DNA of 14,157 nucleotides. Origin: Candidatus Nitrosotenuis sp. (lineage in GTDB: Archaea; Thermoproteota; Nitrososphaeria; Nitrososphaerales; Nitrosopumilaceae). A model generated the notes under the pieces. That model saw nothing but the letters and a program-made list of their open reading frames with translations. It searched no databases and had not been told where the DNA came from. Each line of letters begins with the position of its first letter. The first letter of the stretch is position 1. Position numbers and translations under genes: made by a program. This document shows, one piece after another, positions 6,755-13,425 of the stretch. The DNA lies in the NCBI GenBank assembly GCA_023252015.1, contig JAHEXS010000016.1:1-14157 (forward strand), read 5' to 3'.

Positions 6755-7144
6755 TTAGATCTGAATCTTGCTAATCATCGTGTTTAGCGAAAATGGTTTT
6801 TCAAGGATTTCAACGGATTCTGGTATTGTGCCTGGTGCTTTGAGTAGGGAATTGATGTCGTATGCAGAAGCAAAAATAATTCTCTGATTTGGTCTTTTGT
6901 CTAGGATTTCCTTTGCTACCTCGACTCCGCTTTTTTTAGGCATGTTGTTGTCTAGCAAGACTACGTCGAATGGGTTTTTGTCTAACAACTCAAATTCTGT
7001 CTTTCCAAGTTCGTACGTGTATTTTTCTAAGCACTCTTGACCGTCTCTTGCAACAGTTACACTATGACCATTTTTTTCAAGTATTTTTGTATACTGGGAA
7101 ATAGTAAACGCGTTATCCTCTGCAATCAATATGTTTAGAGTCAT
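6755..7144 (-). CDS. Stand-alone response-regulator receiver domain
   Basis: This 129-aa protein is a single CheY-like receiver with no output domain. The acidic pair is Glu9/Asp10 (ILIAEDN), the phosphoacceptor is Asp65 (VVLLDNNMP), the switch residue is Ser93 (FASAYD), and the conserved Lys is Lys116 (EILEKPF). The ATG at 7144 opens directly on the first beta strand; an ATG at 7174 would add ten residues, and the open frame continues upstream into the kinase gene only as a shadow. It follows the histidine kinase by about 65 bases on the same strand, so the two form a likely phosphorelay pair. Without a DNA-binding domain it must act by protein contact or pass phosphate onward. Confidence 0.88.
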   Translation of the reverse strand: MTLNILIAEDNAFTISQYTKILEKNGHSVTVARDGQECLEKYTYELGKTEFELLDKNPFDVVLLDNNMPKKSGVEVAKEILDKRPNQRIIFASAYDINSLLKAPGTIPESVEILEKPFSLNTMISKIQI

Positions 7145-7209
7145 TTTCAAATTTTCATGCGTAAGTTCATACATTAAGTTGAGTTTGTCTAAACCAGACG
7201 AACAATACG

Positions 7210-8637
7210 CTAACTGGTCAACGAATCGACAGTTTTTCTTTGTGATAGTGGTAACGAGAACTCGAATGTTGCCCCGCAGTCTTTGTTGTTTCGTGCAGTG
7301 ATCTCGCCTCCATGTGCAGAAATTATTCCCTTGCACAAGAATAGTCCAAGGCCATTGCCGTCTTGATTTTCACTCTCATGACCCTTTGTCACAAACTTGC
7401 CAAAGATGTTTGGTAAGATATCCTCCGGTATGCCAAGACCGGTGTCGCTTACTGTGACAAGTAACTTGTCTGATTTTTTATTAACCAAAGTCTTTACCTT
7501 AATTGTACCGTTTTCTGTAAATTTGATTGAATTATTTATCAAATTTCGAAGGACTTGCTCAATTCGTGTCCCGTCTAATGTTATTTCAGCATCATCGTCT
7601 AACTCTTCTATGATTTTGACGTTCTTGTTTAATCCCGTCTTTAACATTTTGGTTGTATCTAAAATTAATTCGTTGACTCTTAATTTTTCGTGATATAATG
7701 TCAGGCGATTACTATCTATTCTGGTCACATCCAGCACATCGTTTGCCAATTCTTGTAATTTTTTTGCAAGTGTAGTTACTCCATCCCATGCCTCTTTTTG
7801 GTCGATATCTCCTGACTGTGCAAGCTCTGCAAAGCCAAAGATTGGCTGAATCGGGCTTTTTAGCTCATGAGACGCTATGCTGATAAAGTCATTTTTTAGC
7901 TTGTCAAGATCACGTAGTTTTTTGTTTGCATCTTGTAGTTCTAGCGTTTTTGATTCTATCTCTTTTTTTATCTCAGAATTATTCTGGTGGATGAAATGTC
8001 TAAGGGAAACTGCAATCATTCCTACCACCATCATGATTCCAATTTGGACTATGAGCCATCCTCGTTCATGTCCCTCAATTGCATTAATTGACTGCTCATT
8101 GAGCCTTTTGATGTCGTTTGATGTCGAATCTATCTTTTCTTTAATCTGATTTTCTTTTAACGTGACCTGTTTTAGCAGAAAATCGCCCTGAGTAGAACCT
8201 GATGCATCCTTTGCCAAGTCTTCAAATTCGTTATGAGTTTGCTCAATATCTGAAAACATTTTGTGTATCTGCTTAAAATCACTGCCAACTAAGTCTGTTG
8301 GCGCCATATTATATCCTGTTTCGGCCAGCTTTTTTCCTTGCACTGTACTTGATTTTACGATGGTATTGCTTGACCAAAATTCTTCTTTTGCTTTATCCAA
8401 ATCATTACCTGATAATTGTCCAGCTTTAATTTTTTCAAAATTTGCAACTTGATTTGCCTGGTGATATCTGATCTCACCAAGAATATTTTGAAGCGGCTCA
8501 TATTCCTGTGATATGCTTATGATCTCTTTACTGACTTTGGACATTTGATATGTGCCAAATAGAATGGTGATTCCTAACAGTAGGATGATTATTCCAACCA
8601 TGCCACTAATCTTAAAGCTAGTCTTTCCAGCAAACAT
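7210..8637 (-). CDS. Membrane sensor histidine kinase
   Basis: This 475-aa protein has a transmembrane helix at about residues 13-30, an outer sensor region of about 160 residues (32-192) rich in helices, and a second transmembrane helix at about 194-211. A coiled-coil linker (about 220-250) leads to HisKA with phosphoacceptor His257 (IASHELKSP). The HATPase domain has an N box around 360-374 (EQVLRNLINNSIKFT), G1 DTGLGI (398-403) and G2 GNGLGL (427-432). The sensor resembles a four-helix-bundle type, but I cannot name its ligand. No HAMP domain is evident; the linker goes straight from membrane to coiled coil. It has an AT-rich promoter-like stretch (about 8661-8676) and precedes the receiver gene, forming a two-component pair. 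The ATG is placed just before the first membrane helix. Confidence 0.92.
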   Translation of the reverse strand: MFAGKTSFKISGMVGIIILLLGITILFGTYQMSKVSKEIISISQEYEPLQNILGEIRYHQANQVANFEKIKAGQLSGNDLDKAKEEFWSSNTIVKSSTVQGKKLAETGYNMAPTDLVGSDFKQIHKMFSDIEQTHNEFEDLAKDASGSTQGDFLLKQVTLKENQIKEKIDSTSNDIKRLNEQSINAIEGHERGWLIVQIGIMMVVGMIAVSLRHFIHQNNSEIKKEIESKTLELQDANKKLRDLDKLKNDFISIASHELKSPIQPIFGFAELAQSGDIDQKEAWDGVTTLAKKLQELANDVLDVTRIDSNRLTLYHEKLRVNELILDTTKMLKTGLNKNVKIIEELDDDAEITLDGTRIEQVLRNLINNSIKFTENGTIKVKTLVNKKSDKLLVTVSDTGLGIPEDILPNIFGKFVTKGHESENQDGNGLGLFLCKGIISAHGGEITARNNKDCGATFEFSLPLSQRKTVDSLTS

Positions 8638-8696
8638 GTTATCGCCTTGAAAAACTGGTCATAATGTTAGTTATTTTCTGGATTCTTTCTGTGAAT

Positions 8697-8717
8697 GTCT
8701 GTTCGAACCGAACAGAC
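8697..8717 (-). terminator. Perfect 9-bp hairpin just after trxB; terminator or processing site
   Basis: Arms GTCTGTTCG and CGAACAGAC enclose a 3-base loop, starting four bases beyond the trxB stop. No U-run follows on the trxB strand, so a classical terminator is not assured. It lies between trxB and the kinase gene and could end, stabilise or process the thi4 operon mRNA. Confidence 0.45.
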
Positions 8718-8720
8718 CGA

Positions 8721-9710
8721 CTAGAATTTGTTTTCAGTCAGATATTTATCGACATCAATTGCCGCCATACATCCAAAGCCTGCAGCTGTAACTGCTTGCC
8801 TGTATCTATGGTCGTGAACGTCTCCTGCTGCAAATACTCCTTCTACGTTTGTTTTGGTATGGTCTTTTAGAACGATGTATCCTTGAGAGTCAAGTTCTAC
8901 TTGGTTTTCAAAAATCTTGGTGTTTGGTGTATGGCCTATTGCGACAAATATTCCACCTACTGTGAGCGTTGTGCTTTCTCCAGTCTTTATGTTTTTTAAA
9001 ATTGCTTTTTGGACTTTTTGATCACCTTGTATGTCTATGATTTCACTATTCCAATGAAATTGTATTTTTGGGTTGGACATGGCTCTTTCTTGCATTACCT
9101 TGCTTGCTCTGAGCTGCTCACGTCGATGTATCAGGTGTACCTTACTGCCAAATTTTGTCAAAAATGTACCTTCCTCAATAGCCGAATCACCGCCACCTAC
9201 TACAATTATCTCTTGATTTCTAAAAAATGGACCATCGCATGTTGCACAGTATGATACTCCTTTACCTCCAAAAGTAATCTCTCCTGGCAACCCTAATTTT
9301 CTTGGTGATGCACCAGATGCAATGATCACTGATTTACATTCGTATTCCTCTGATGCAGTTAGTATCTTAAATGGCCTATGTCTAAAATCTACATCGATGA
9401 CCTCATCATCGATGATCATGGTTCCCATTCTTTCTGTTTGCTTTCTCATTGTTATCATAAGTTCTGGGCCCATTATTCCATCTGCGAATCCTGGATAATT
9501 CTCAACATCCGTCGTATTCATAAGCTGGCCTCCAGGTAAAATTCCTGATATTATCAAAGTATCACGTCTTGCGCGAGAACAGTAAATCCCTGCAGTATAC
9601 CCTGCTGGACCTGCTCCAATTATGATGACATCGTATTTCGTCTTCTTTTTTTCTGGTTTATTTGGAGACTCTCTTTCAACTAGTACTGAAGATCCGCCAT
9701 CTGACATCAT
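8721..9710 (-). CDS. trxB: Thioredoxin-disulfide reductase (TrxB type)
   Basis: This FAD- and pyridine-nucleotide-dependent flavoprotein reduces thioredoxin-like disulfides. Order of motifs: FAD loop GAGPAG (32-37), redox site CATC (Cys155/Cys158), second dinucleotide loop VGGGDSA (171-177), HRREQLRA downstream whose Arg residues favour NADPH, and the FAD-binding FAAGDVHD near the C-terminus. Length 329 aa is slightly above usual because of a 24-residue polar, Lys-rich N-terminal extension. The first of two adjacent ATGs is taken as start. It is the third gene of an apparent operon, 18 bases after the DUF6775-like gene, downstream of thi4. A role in keeping sulfur-assimilation or thiamine enzymes reduced is inferred from position; general thioredoxin reduction is equally possible. 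Confidence 0.93.
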   Translation of the reverse strand: MMSDGGSSVLVERESPNKPEKKKTKYDVIIIGAGPAGYTAGIYCSRARRDTLIISGILPGGQLMNTTDVENYPGFADGIMGPELMITMRKQTERMGTMIIDDEVIDVDFRHRPFKILTASEEYECKSVIIASGASPRKLGLPGEITFGGKGVSYCATCDGPFFRNQEIIVVGGGDSAIEEGTFLTKFGSKVHLIHRREQLRASKVMQERAMSNPKIQFHWNSEIIDIQGDQKVQKAILKNIKTGESTTLTVGGIFVAIGHTPNTKIFENQVELDSQGYIVLKDHTKTNVEGVFAAGDVHDHRYRQAVTAAGFGCMAAIDVDKYLTENKF

Positions 9711-9728
9711 AAGTATGAGTAAAAAATC

Positions 9729-10520
9729 TCAACAATTTAAGTCATTCAAGGCAATCCAGTTTTTTAGAATCTCCGAATGCTTGTTGCAAAGATTTCCAAA
9801 TTCAATCTGTGAATACAAAAGATCGCGTTGCCAGTGTGCGTTGTTCAACCTACAATCTAAAAGATCACAAAATGACTCGCCTGTGATATAATAGAACAAC
9901 GCCTGCAAGCAATACCCCTCAATTATTTTTCCAAGGCGTGAATCGTGGTATTCCAAGTACGTTCCCTGATACTTTTTTTTGATAGAATCGATGTTTAGGC
10001 CCTGTCCGTAATTTGTCATCAATTCCATGTAGTATTCACGTGGTTTTGCAGGGGCCTCGATTATTCCAGTAGTTGAAATGATGGATGGATTTGCGCCGAT
10101 CAATGCTCGCCCGTGATATCTGTAGTCATTGGAATCAAAGGTACAGGTAAGCTTGTTTGTAAACACAAAATGAAAGTCTTCCATGGTTAGTTCATCGCTT
10201 GGTATCAAACAAGAAACTATTCTCTGAAACTCAAAACCGTCATAAAGCACAATGTTTTCAACTTTGGATGTGTTTTGGAACGTTTGTTTTTCAAATTCAA
10301 CTTCTTCATTAGTGGGAGCATGCCTTTGAAATGGTTGGTGCATATTGAAAATTCTAGATGATGCAAGATCATACGCTGTATCTTCTGCTGCGTTTTTGAA
10401 AATATTTTCTCGTTTTATCACTGTACTGTGAAAAGTGTTTTGTAAAAAGTTGATCAGACTGTCAATGGCTATTTCTGGGACGGAGGGTTCATCGTATAGA
10501 AAAATTCTAGATGCTCTCAC
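9729..10520 (-). CDS. DUF6775-like protein, putative metallopeptidase relative lacking HExxH
   Basis: This 263-aa protein looks like the archaeal family I recall as DUF6775, described as a putative metallopeptidase. Its best-marked blocks are RYHGRALIGANPSIISTTG (134-152) with EAPAKPREYY (155-164), and a C-terminal block EGYCLQALFYYITGESFC (201-218) running into CDLLDCRLNNAHWQRD (218-233) and LCNKH (244-248). The Cys-x4-Cys at 218/223 and the later Cys/His resemble the tail of archaemetzincins. The segment where HExxH would lie (about 203-213) has no such motif. There is no membrane segment or signal peptide. GTG at 10520 begins seven bases after the thi4 stop, and trxB follows after 18 bases, so it is the middle gene of a thi4-trxB operon. 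Function unknown; a zinc-binding, non-peptidase role is possible. Confidence 0.78.
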   Translation of the reverse strand: MRASRIFLYDEPSVPEIAIDSLINFLQNTFHSTVIKRENIFKNAAEDTAYDLASSRIFNMHQPFQRHAPTNEEVEFEKQTFQNTSKVENIVLYDGFEFQRIVSCLIPSDELTMEDFHFVFTNKLTCTFDSNDYRYHGRALIGANPSIISTTGIIEAPAKPREYYMELMTNYGQGLNIDSIKKKYQGTYLEYHDSRLGKIIEGYCLQALFYYITGESFCDLLDCRLNNAHWQRDLLYSQIEFGNLCNKHSEILKNWIALNDLNC

Positions 10521-10527
10521 AGGGTTA

Positions 10528-11346
10528 CTAGCTTCTGTTTAGTTCTTTTAGTTTTGCAGCCGTGATTTCTGCTGCTCTTTTTCCAGAAAACAACATTGAA
10601 CCAAATGTAGGTCCCATTCTTGGAAGACCATGTGTTTCGGTAACTGACATTCCAGCTATCACCAGTCCTGGGTAAACTTCTCCTGTGTACTCTACTACTT
10701 TGTCTTCGCCGTCTTCTACCCACATTGGATTCATTCCCTTCCATTCTACCAGCTTTCTGTCAACTAGTCTTTTTACTGCAACAGAATCATGACCTGATGC
10801 ATCAATTACCATTTTTGATTCAAGTGCGACTGGGTCTACGCATGTGATGTTTCTTGGCAGGGCAGAGACTGGCATCCAGTTGACAACTAACCCTGACACT
10901 CTGCCATATTTTAGAACCAGATCATCAAATTTAGTTAAATTAAGAAATTTTACTCCCGCATCACATGTAGCTGCTATTAGCTTTGATACTGCATGTGGGC
11001 CTGCTGTGATGTATAGTCCATCGGAGACTTTTTTGTATGGTATTCCAAGTTCGTCCCATATCTTTTGTGCAGGTGCACGTACTGTGACTGGATTCATCAT
11101 ATATCCGCCAAGCCAATAGCCTCCTCCAAGGTAGTTGTTCTGTTCGATAATCAACACCTTGTAGCCCATGAGTGAAAGTTCGCGTCCGGCAGTAAGACCT
11201 GCAGGACCAGCACCAATAATTATTACATCTGAGGTAATGTGGTCAGTAAATACTGAAAAGAATTCGTCTGCGATTGCTCTTGTTATTTGAGCTTCACTGA
11301 CATCTGTAAAAATTTTTGTCTTTTCTGTAACTGATGTGCTTTGCAT
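10528..11346 (-). CDS. thi4: Thi4-type thiamine thiazole synthase
   Basis: Thi4 makes the adenylated thiazole half of thiamine from NAD and glycine in an iron-dependent reaction. The 272-aa protein shows the dinucleotide loop IIGAGPAGLTAG (43-54), the Glu end of the second strand (LIIEQNNYLGGG), the central block RNITCVDPVALESKMVIDA (165-183) and a C-terminal PRMGPTFGSMLFSGKRAAE (242-260). Cys169 falls where yeast Thi4 has its sacrificial Cys205 (CMDP), while methanogen enzymes have His there. A suicidal, self-sulfur-donating mechanism is therefore likely. The ATG at 11346 has a TATA-like box about 28 bases upstream. It heads a minus-strand operon with the DUF6775-like gene and trxB. No TPP riboswitch was seen upstream; a cluster of palindromes lies there instead. 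Confidence 0.93.
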   Translation of the reverse strand: MQSTSVTEKTKIFTDVSEAQITRAIADEFFSVFTDHITSDVIIIGAGPAGLTAGRELSLMGYKVLIIEQNNYLGGGYWLGGYMMNPVTVRAPAQKIWDELGIPYKKVSDGLYITAGPHAVSKLIAATCDAGVKFLNLTKFDDLVLKYGRVSGLVVNWMPVSALPRNITCVDPVALESKMVIDASGHDSVAVKRLVDRKLVEWKGMNPMWVEDGEDKVVEYTGEVYPGLVIAGMSVTETHGLPRMGPTFGSMLFSGKRAAEITAAKLKELNRS

Positions 11347-11366
11347 ATGTTTAGACTTGATAGAAC

Positions 11367-11383
11367 CAATTAATAGTTTATTG
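11367..11383 (-). promoter_or_regulatory. TATA-like box of the thi4 operon
   Basis: On the minus strand AATAAACTATTAATTGG is centred about 28 bases before the thi4 ATG. The palindrome cluster begins immediately upstream of it, in the position of a transcription-factor site. Confidence 0.45.
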
Positions 11384-11384
11384 T

Positions 11385-11400
11385 TGAAAACAAGTTTTCA
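11385..11400. repeat. Palindrome TGAAAAC-AA-GTTTTCA
   Basis: Perfect 7-bp arms around AA. It sits directly upstream of the thi4 TATA-like box and shares its last two bases with the long inverted repeat that follows. Confidence 0.5.
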
Positions 11401-11430
11401 GTATGTGGTGAGATCTCTCACCACATACTG
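11399..11430. repeat. Long perfect inverted repeat in the thi4/sulfite reductase spacer
   Basis: Arms CAGTATGTGGTGAG and CTCACCACATACTG (14 bp each) flank ATCT, or 15-bp arms with a 2-base centre if the A-T pair is counted. There is no U-run and the flanking genes diverge, so it is not a terminator for either. It could be an operator for a dimeric regulator, a cruciform, or the relic of a small mobile repeat. No second copy was noticed in the window. Confidence 0.75.
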
Positions 11431-11459
11431 ATGGTATGGTTACTTTGCTATGAATTTGG

Positions 11460-11525
11460 TTGGAAATTCCAAGAAAAAAAGCTTTTGCAGCTCTGATTAG
11501 GCGACACTAATTGCAACAAATTGCA
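11460..11525. repeat. Further palindrome and 10-base-spaced direct repeat
   Basis: TTGGAAATTCCAA (11460-11472) is a perfect palindrome around a central A. AATTGCA occurs at 11509-11515 and again at 11519-11525, one helical turn apart start to start. Both lie upstream of the sulfite reductase TATA-like box and are candidate regulator sites. Confidence 0.35.
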
Positions 11526-11583
11526 TAAAGTGGAAAATTATGACCGTCATCTCTGGCATTGTGACGAAAATACCGTCTTTCAA

Positions 11584-11601
11584 AAATTTATATCTAAATT
11601 T
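11584..11601 (+). promoter_or_regulatory. TATA-like box of the sulfite reductase operon, itself palindromic
   Basis: The box TTTATATC lies inside the inverted repeat AAATTTA-TATC-TAAATTT and is centred about 24 bases before the GTG at 11614. A dimeric protein binding here would block TBP, but AT-richness alone may explain the symmetry. Confidence 0.45.
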
Positions 11602-11613
11602 AAAAAAGATTAT

Positions 11614-13425
11614 GTGAATTTGAGTAGTACTGTAGTGAAACCCGTAAGGGACAGCAAAACCCCAAAAATCAATTGGGCAAGGACTGAGGAGGCTGAAAAT
11701 TTTGCAAAAACTGTTAAACTTTTCAGGCAGGGTAAAATTGATTCTGACTCCTTTAGGAGATTCCGTTTACAGCATGGTGCATACGGTACTAGAATGACTG
11801 ATGATTATGCAATGGTTAGGATTAAACTTCCAGCAGGGGAAATTTATCCAAACCAATTGGAAAAATTAGCACATCTTAGCGAGGCATTTTCAATAGGGAG
11901 TGCACACGTCTCAACAAGACAAAACGTTCAACTTCACTGGGTAGTCTTGGAAGATGTATCTGAAATAATGCGCGGCCTTGCAGACGTTGGCCTTACATCA
12001 AGAGAGGCGTGTGGAAATGCAATTCGAAACGTAATGTGTAGTCCGCTTGCAGGAGTTTGTGATGAAGAAGAGTTCGATGCAACTCCATATGCGATTGCAA
12101 CTGCAAAGTTTTTCCTTAGAAACCCACTGAATCAAGCACTGCCAAGAAAGTTCAAGTTCAATTTTACATGCTGTGAAAAACATGGAATGGTAAGAATGAC
12201 AGATGTTGGATTAATTCCACAAATAAGATCGATTGGCGGAAACACTCAACGAGGATTTAAGATTTTCTTAGGAGGTGGTCTTGGTAACAAGTCGTTTGTA
12301 GGACACCAGCTTGAAGACTTTACCCCAGAAGAAGATTTACTATACACATCAATTGCAGTACTGAGAATATTTGATAGACTTGGTGATAGGAAAAACACCG
12401 CACGAAACAGAATGAGATATCTGGTTGATCAAATGGGCTGGGAGCAATTTCAAAACCTGGTCCTAAAGGAACGAGCAATTGTTCGAGCAACTCAGTCTGT
12501 TGTTGTTACACTAGACCTTGATAATGCACCGGCAAAAATTTCAAATCCTATTAGAATTTCTGGCTCTGATGGAAAGTCAATCCCAGACGGTTTTTCACGA
12601 TGGCGTAAAAACAATACCTATGAGCAAAAGCAAAACGGCTACCACTCTGTATCTCTGACGCTTGAAGCCGGAGACATTACTGCAAATCAACTCCGAGCAC
12701 TAGCTGATGTCTGTAGGGAATTTTCAGCAGAAGGCTATGCAAGAACTGGATTCCTCCAAGATATGCTCATTAGATGGATACAAGAATCCGATTTGGCACA
12801 TCTTTATTCGCGATTATTGGAAGTAGGATTGGCAAACCCGGGATCACTTACAATGGCGCATCCAGTTGGCTGTTCTGGCACTACCTCATGTAATTTGGCA
12901 CTAACAAATTCACATAGATTAGCAAAAGAAATCCAAAGAAAATTCCTTGATCTAAAACTAGATGAAGATAATGATCTTAGGGATTCTAATATCAAAATAA
13001 GTGGCTGTCCAAACTCATGTGGTCAACATGAAATTGCAACAATTGGATTCTTTGGTGGTGGTGGAAGAAACGACAAAGACATGTATCCTATATACCAACT
13101 CTCAATTGGTGGTAGGTCAGACGGAGAGACAATGCTTGGAGTTAACGTACTTAGAATTCCTGCAAAAAGAATAATTCCGGCAATTTTGAAAATCATAGAA
13201 ACATTCAAGGCAGATAGACACCAAAATGACACTTTAAAGTCATGGATTCACAAAATTGTTACTGGTCATAGCGACACTAATACAAAATCAGTTGCTGATA
13301 TCAAAAAAATTCTCTTGCCGTTTACCGTTGTACCGTCCATTGCTGACGACAAGGACTTTTACGCTGATTATGGAAGTGATTCAAACTATCACACCAAAAC
13401 TGGCAAGGGTGAATGTGCGGCTTGA
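11614..13425 (+). CDS. Sirohaem/4Fe-4S sulfite (or nitrite) reductase, assimilatory type
   Basis: This enzyme reduces sulfite to sulfide, or nitrite to ammonia, by six electrons, probably from ferredoxin. Numbered from the GTG (603 aa), there are two ferredoxin-like half-domains, with STRQNVQLHW at 100-109 and the second repeat around YARTGFLQDMLIRW (375-388), and two sirohaem/Fe-S regions. The cofactor cysteines are Cys420 and Cys426 (GCSGTTSC) and Cys465 and Cys469 (GCPNSCGQHE). TRQNVQLHW with REACGNAIRNV resembles the mycobacterial SirA/NirA sulfite reductase type. Neighbouring rhodanese, thi4, trxB and nearby tusA-cysM favour sulfite. An in-frame TTG at 11521 would add 31 residues, but the TATA-like box at about 11587-11594 fits the GTG. 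The C-terminus ends GKGECAA, with a Cys three from the end. The next gene overlaps its stop. Confidence 0.88.
   Translation: MNLSSTVVKPVRDSKTPKINWARTEEAENFAKTVKLFRQGKIDSDSFRRFRLQHGAYGTRMTDDYAMVRIKLPAGEIYPNQLEKLAHLSEAFSIGSAHVSTRQNVQLHWVVLEDVSEIMRGLADVGLTSREACGNAIRNVMCSPLAGVCDEEEFDATPYAIATAKFFLRNPLNQALPRKFKFNFTCCEKHGMVRMTDVGLIPQIRSIGGNTQRGFKIFLGGGLGNKSFVGHQLEDFTPEEDLLYTSIAVLRIFDRLGDRKNTARNRMRYLVDQMGWEQFQNLVLKERAIVRATQSVVVTLDLDNAPAKISNPIRISGSDGKSIPDGFSRWRKNNTYEQKQNGYHSVSLTLEAGDITANQLRALADVCREFSAEGYARTGFLQDMLIRWIQESDLAHLYSRLLEVGLANPGSLTMAHPVGCSGTTSCNLALTNSHRLAKEIQRKFLDLKLDEDNDLRDSNIKISGCPNSCGQHEIATIGFFGGGGRNDKDMYPIYQLSIGGRSDGETMLGVNVLRIPAKRIIPAILKIIETFKADRHQNDTLKSWIHKIVTGHSDTNTKSVADIKKILLPFTVVPSIADDKDFYADYGSDSNYHTKTGKGECAA

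Noticed and set aside
7145..7336. Longer receiver frame extending into the kinase gene
   Set aside because: The extra 64 residues are a shadow of the kinase C-terminus in another frame; the receiver fold begins at the ATG at 7144.
10517..10744. Minus-strand 75-codon frame with repeated Arg/Ser
   Set aside because: A shadow of thi4 in another frame; composition reflects the antiphase reading of thi4 codons.
11521..11613. 31-codon TTG-initiated extension of the sulfite reductase
   Set aside because: It overlaps the best TATA-like box and has low protein character; the GTG at 11614 is at the leaderless distance from that box.
11347..11613. TPP riboswitch before thi4
   Set aside because: No CUGAGA or ACCUGA-type conserved core was found, and the thi4 transcript appears leaderless.
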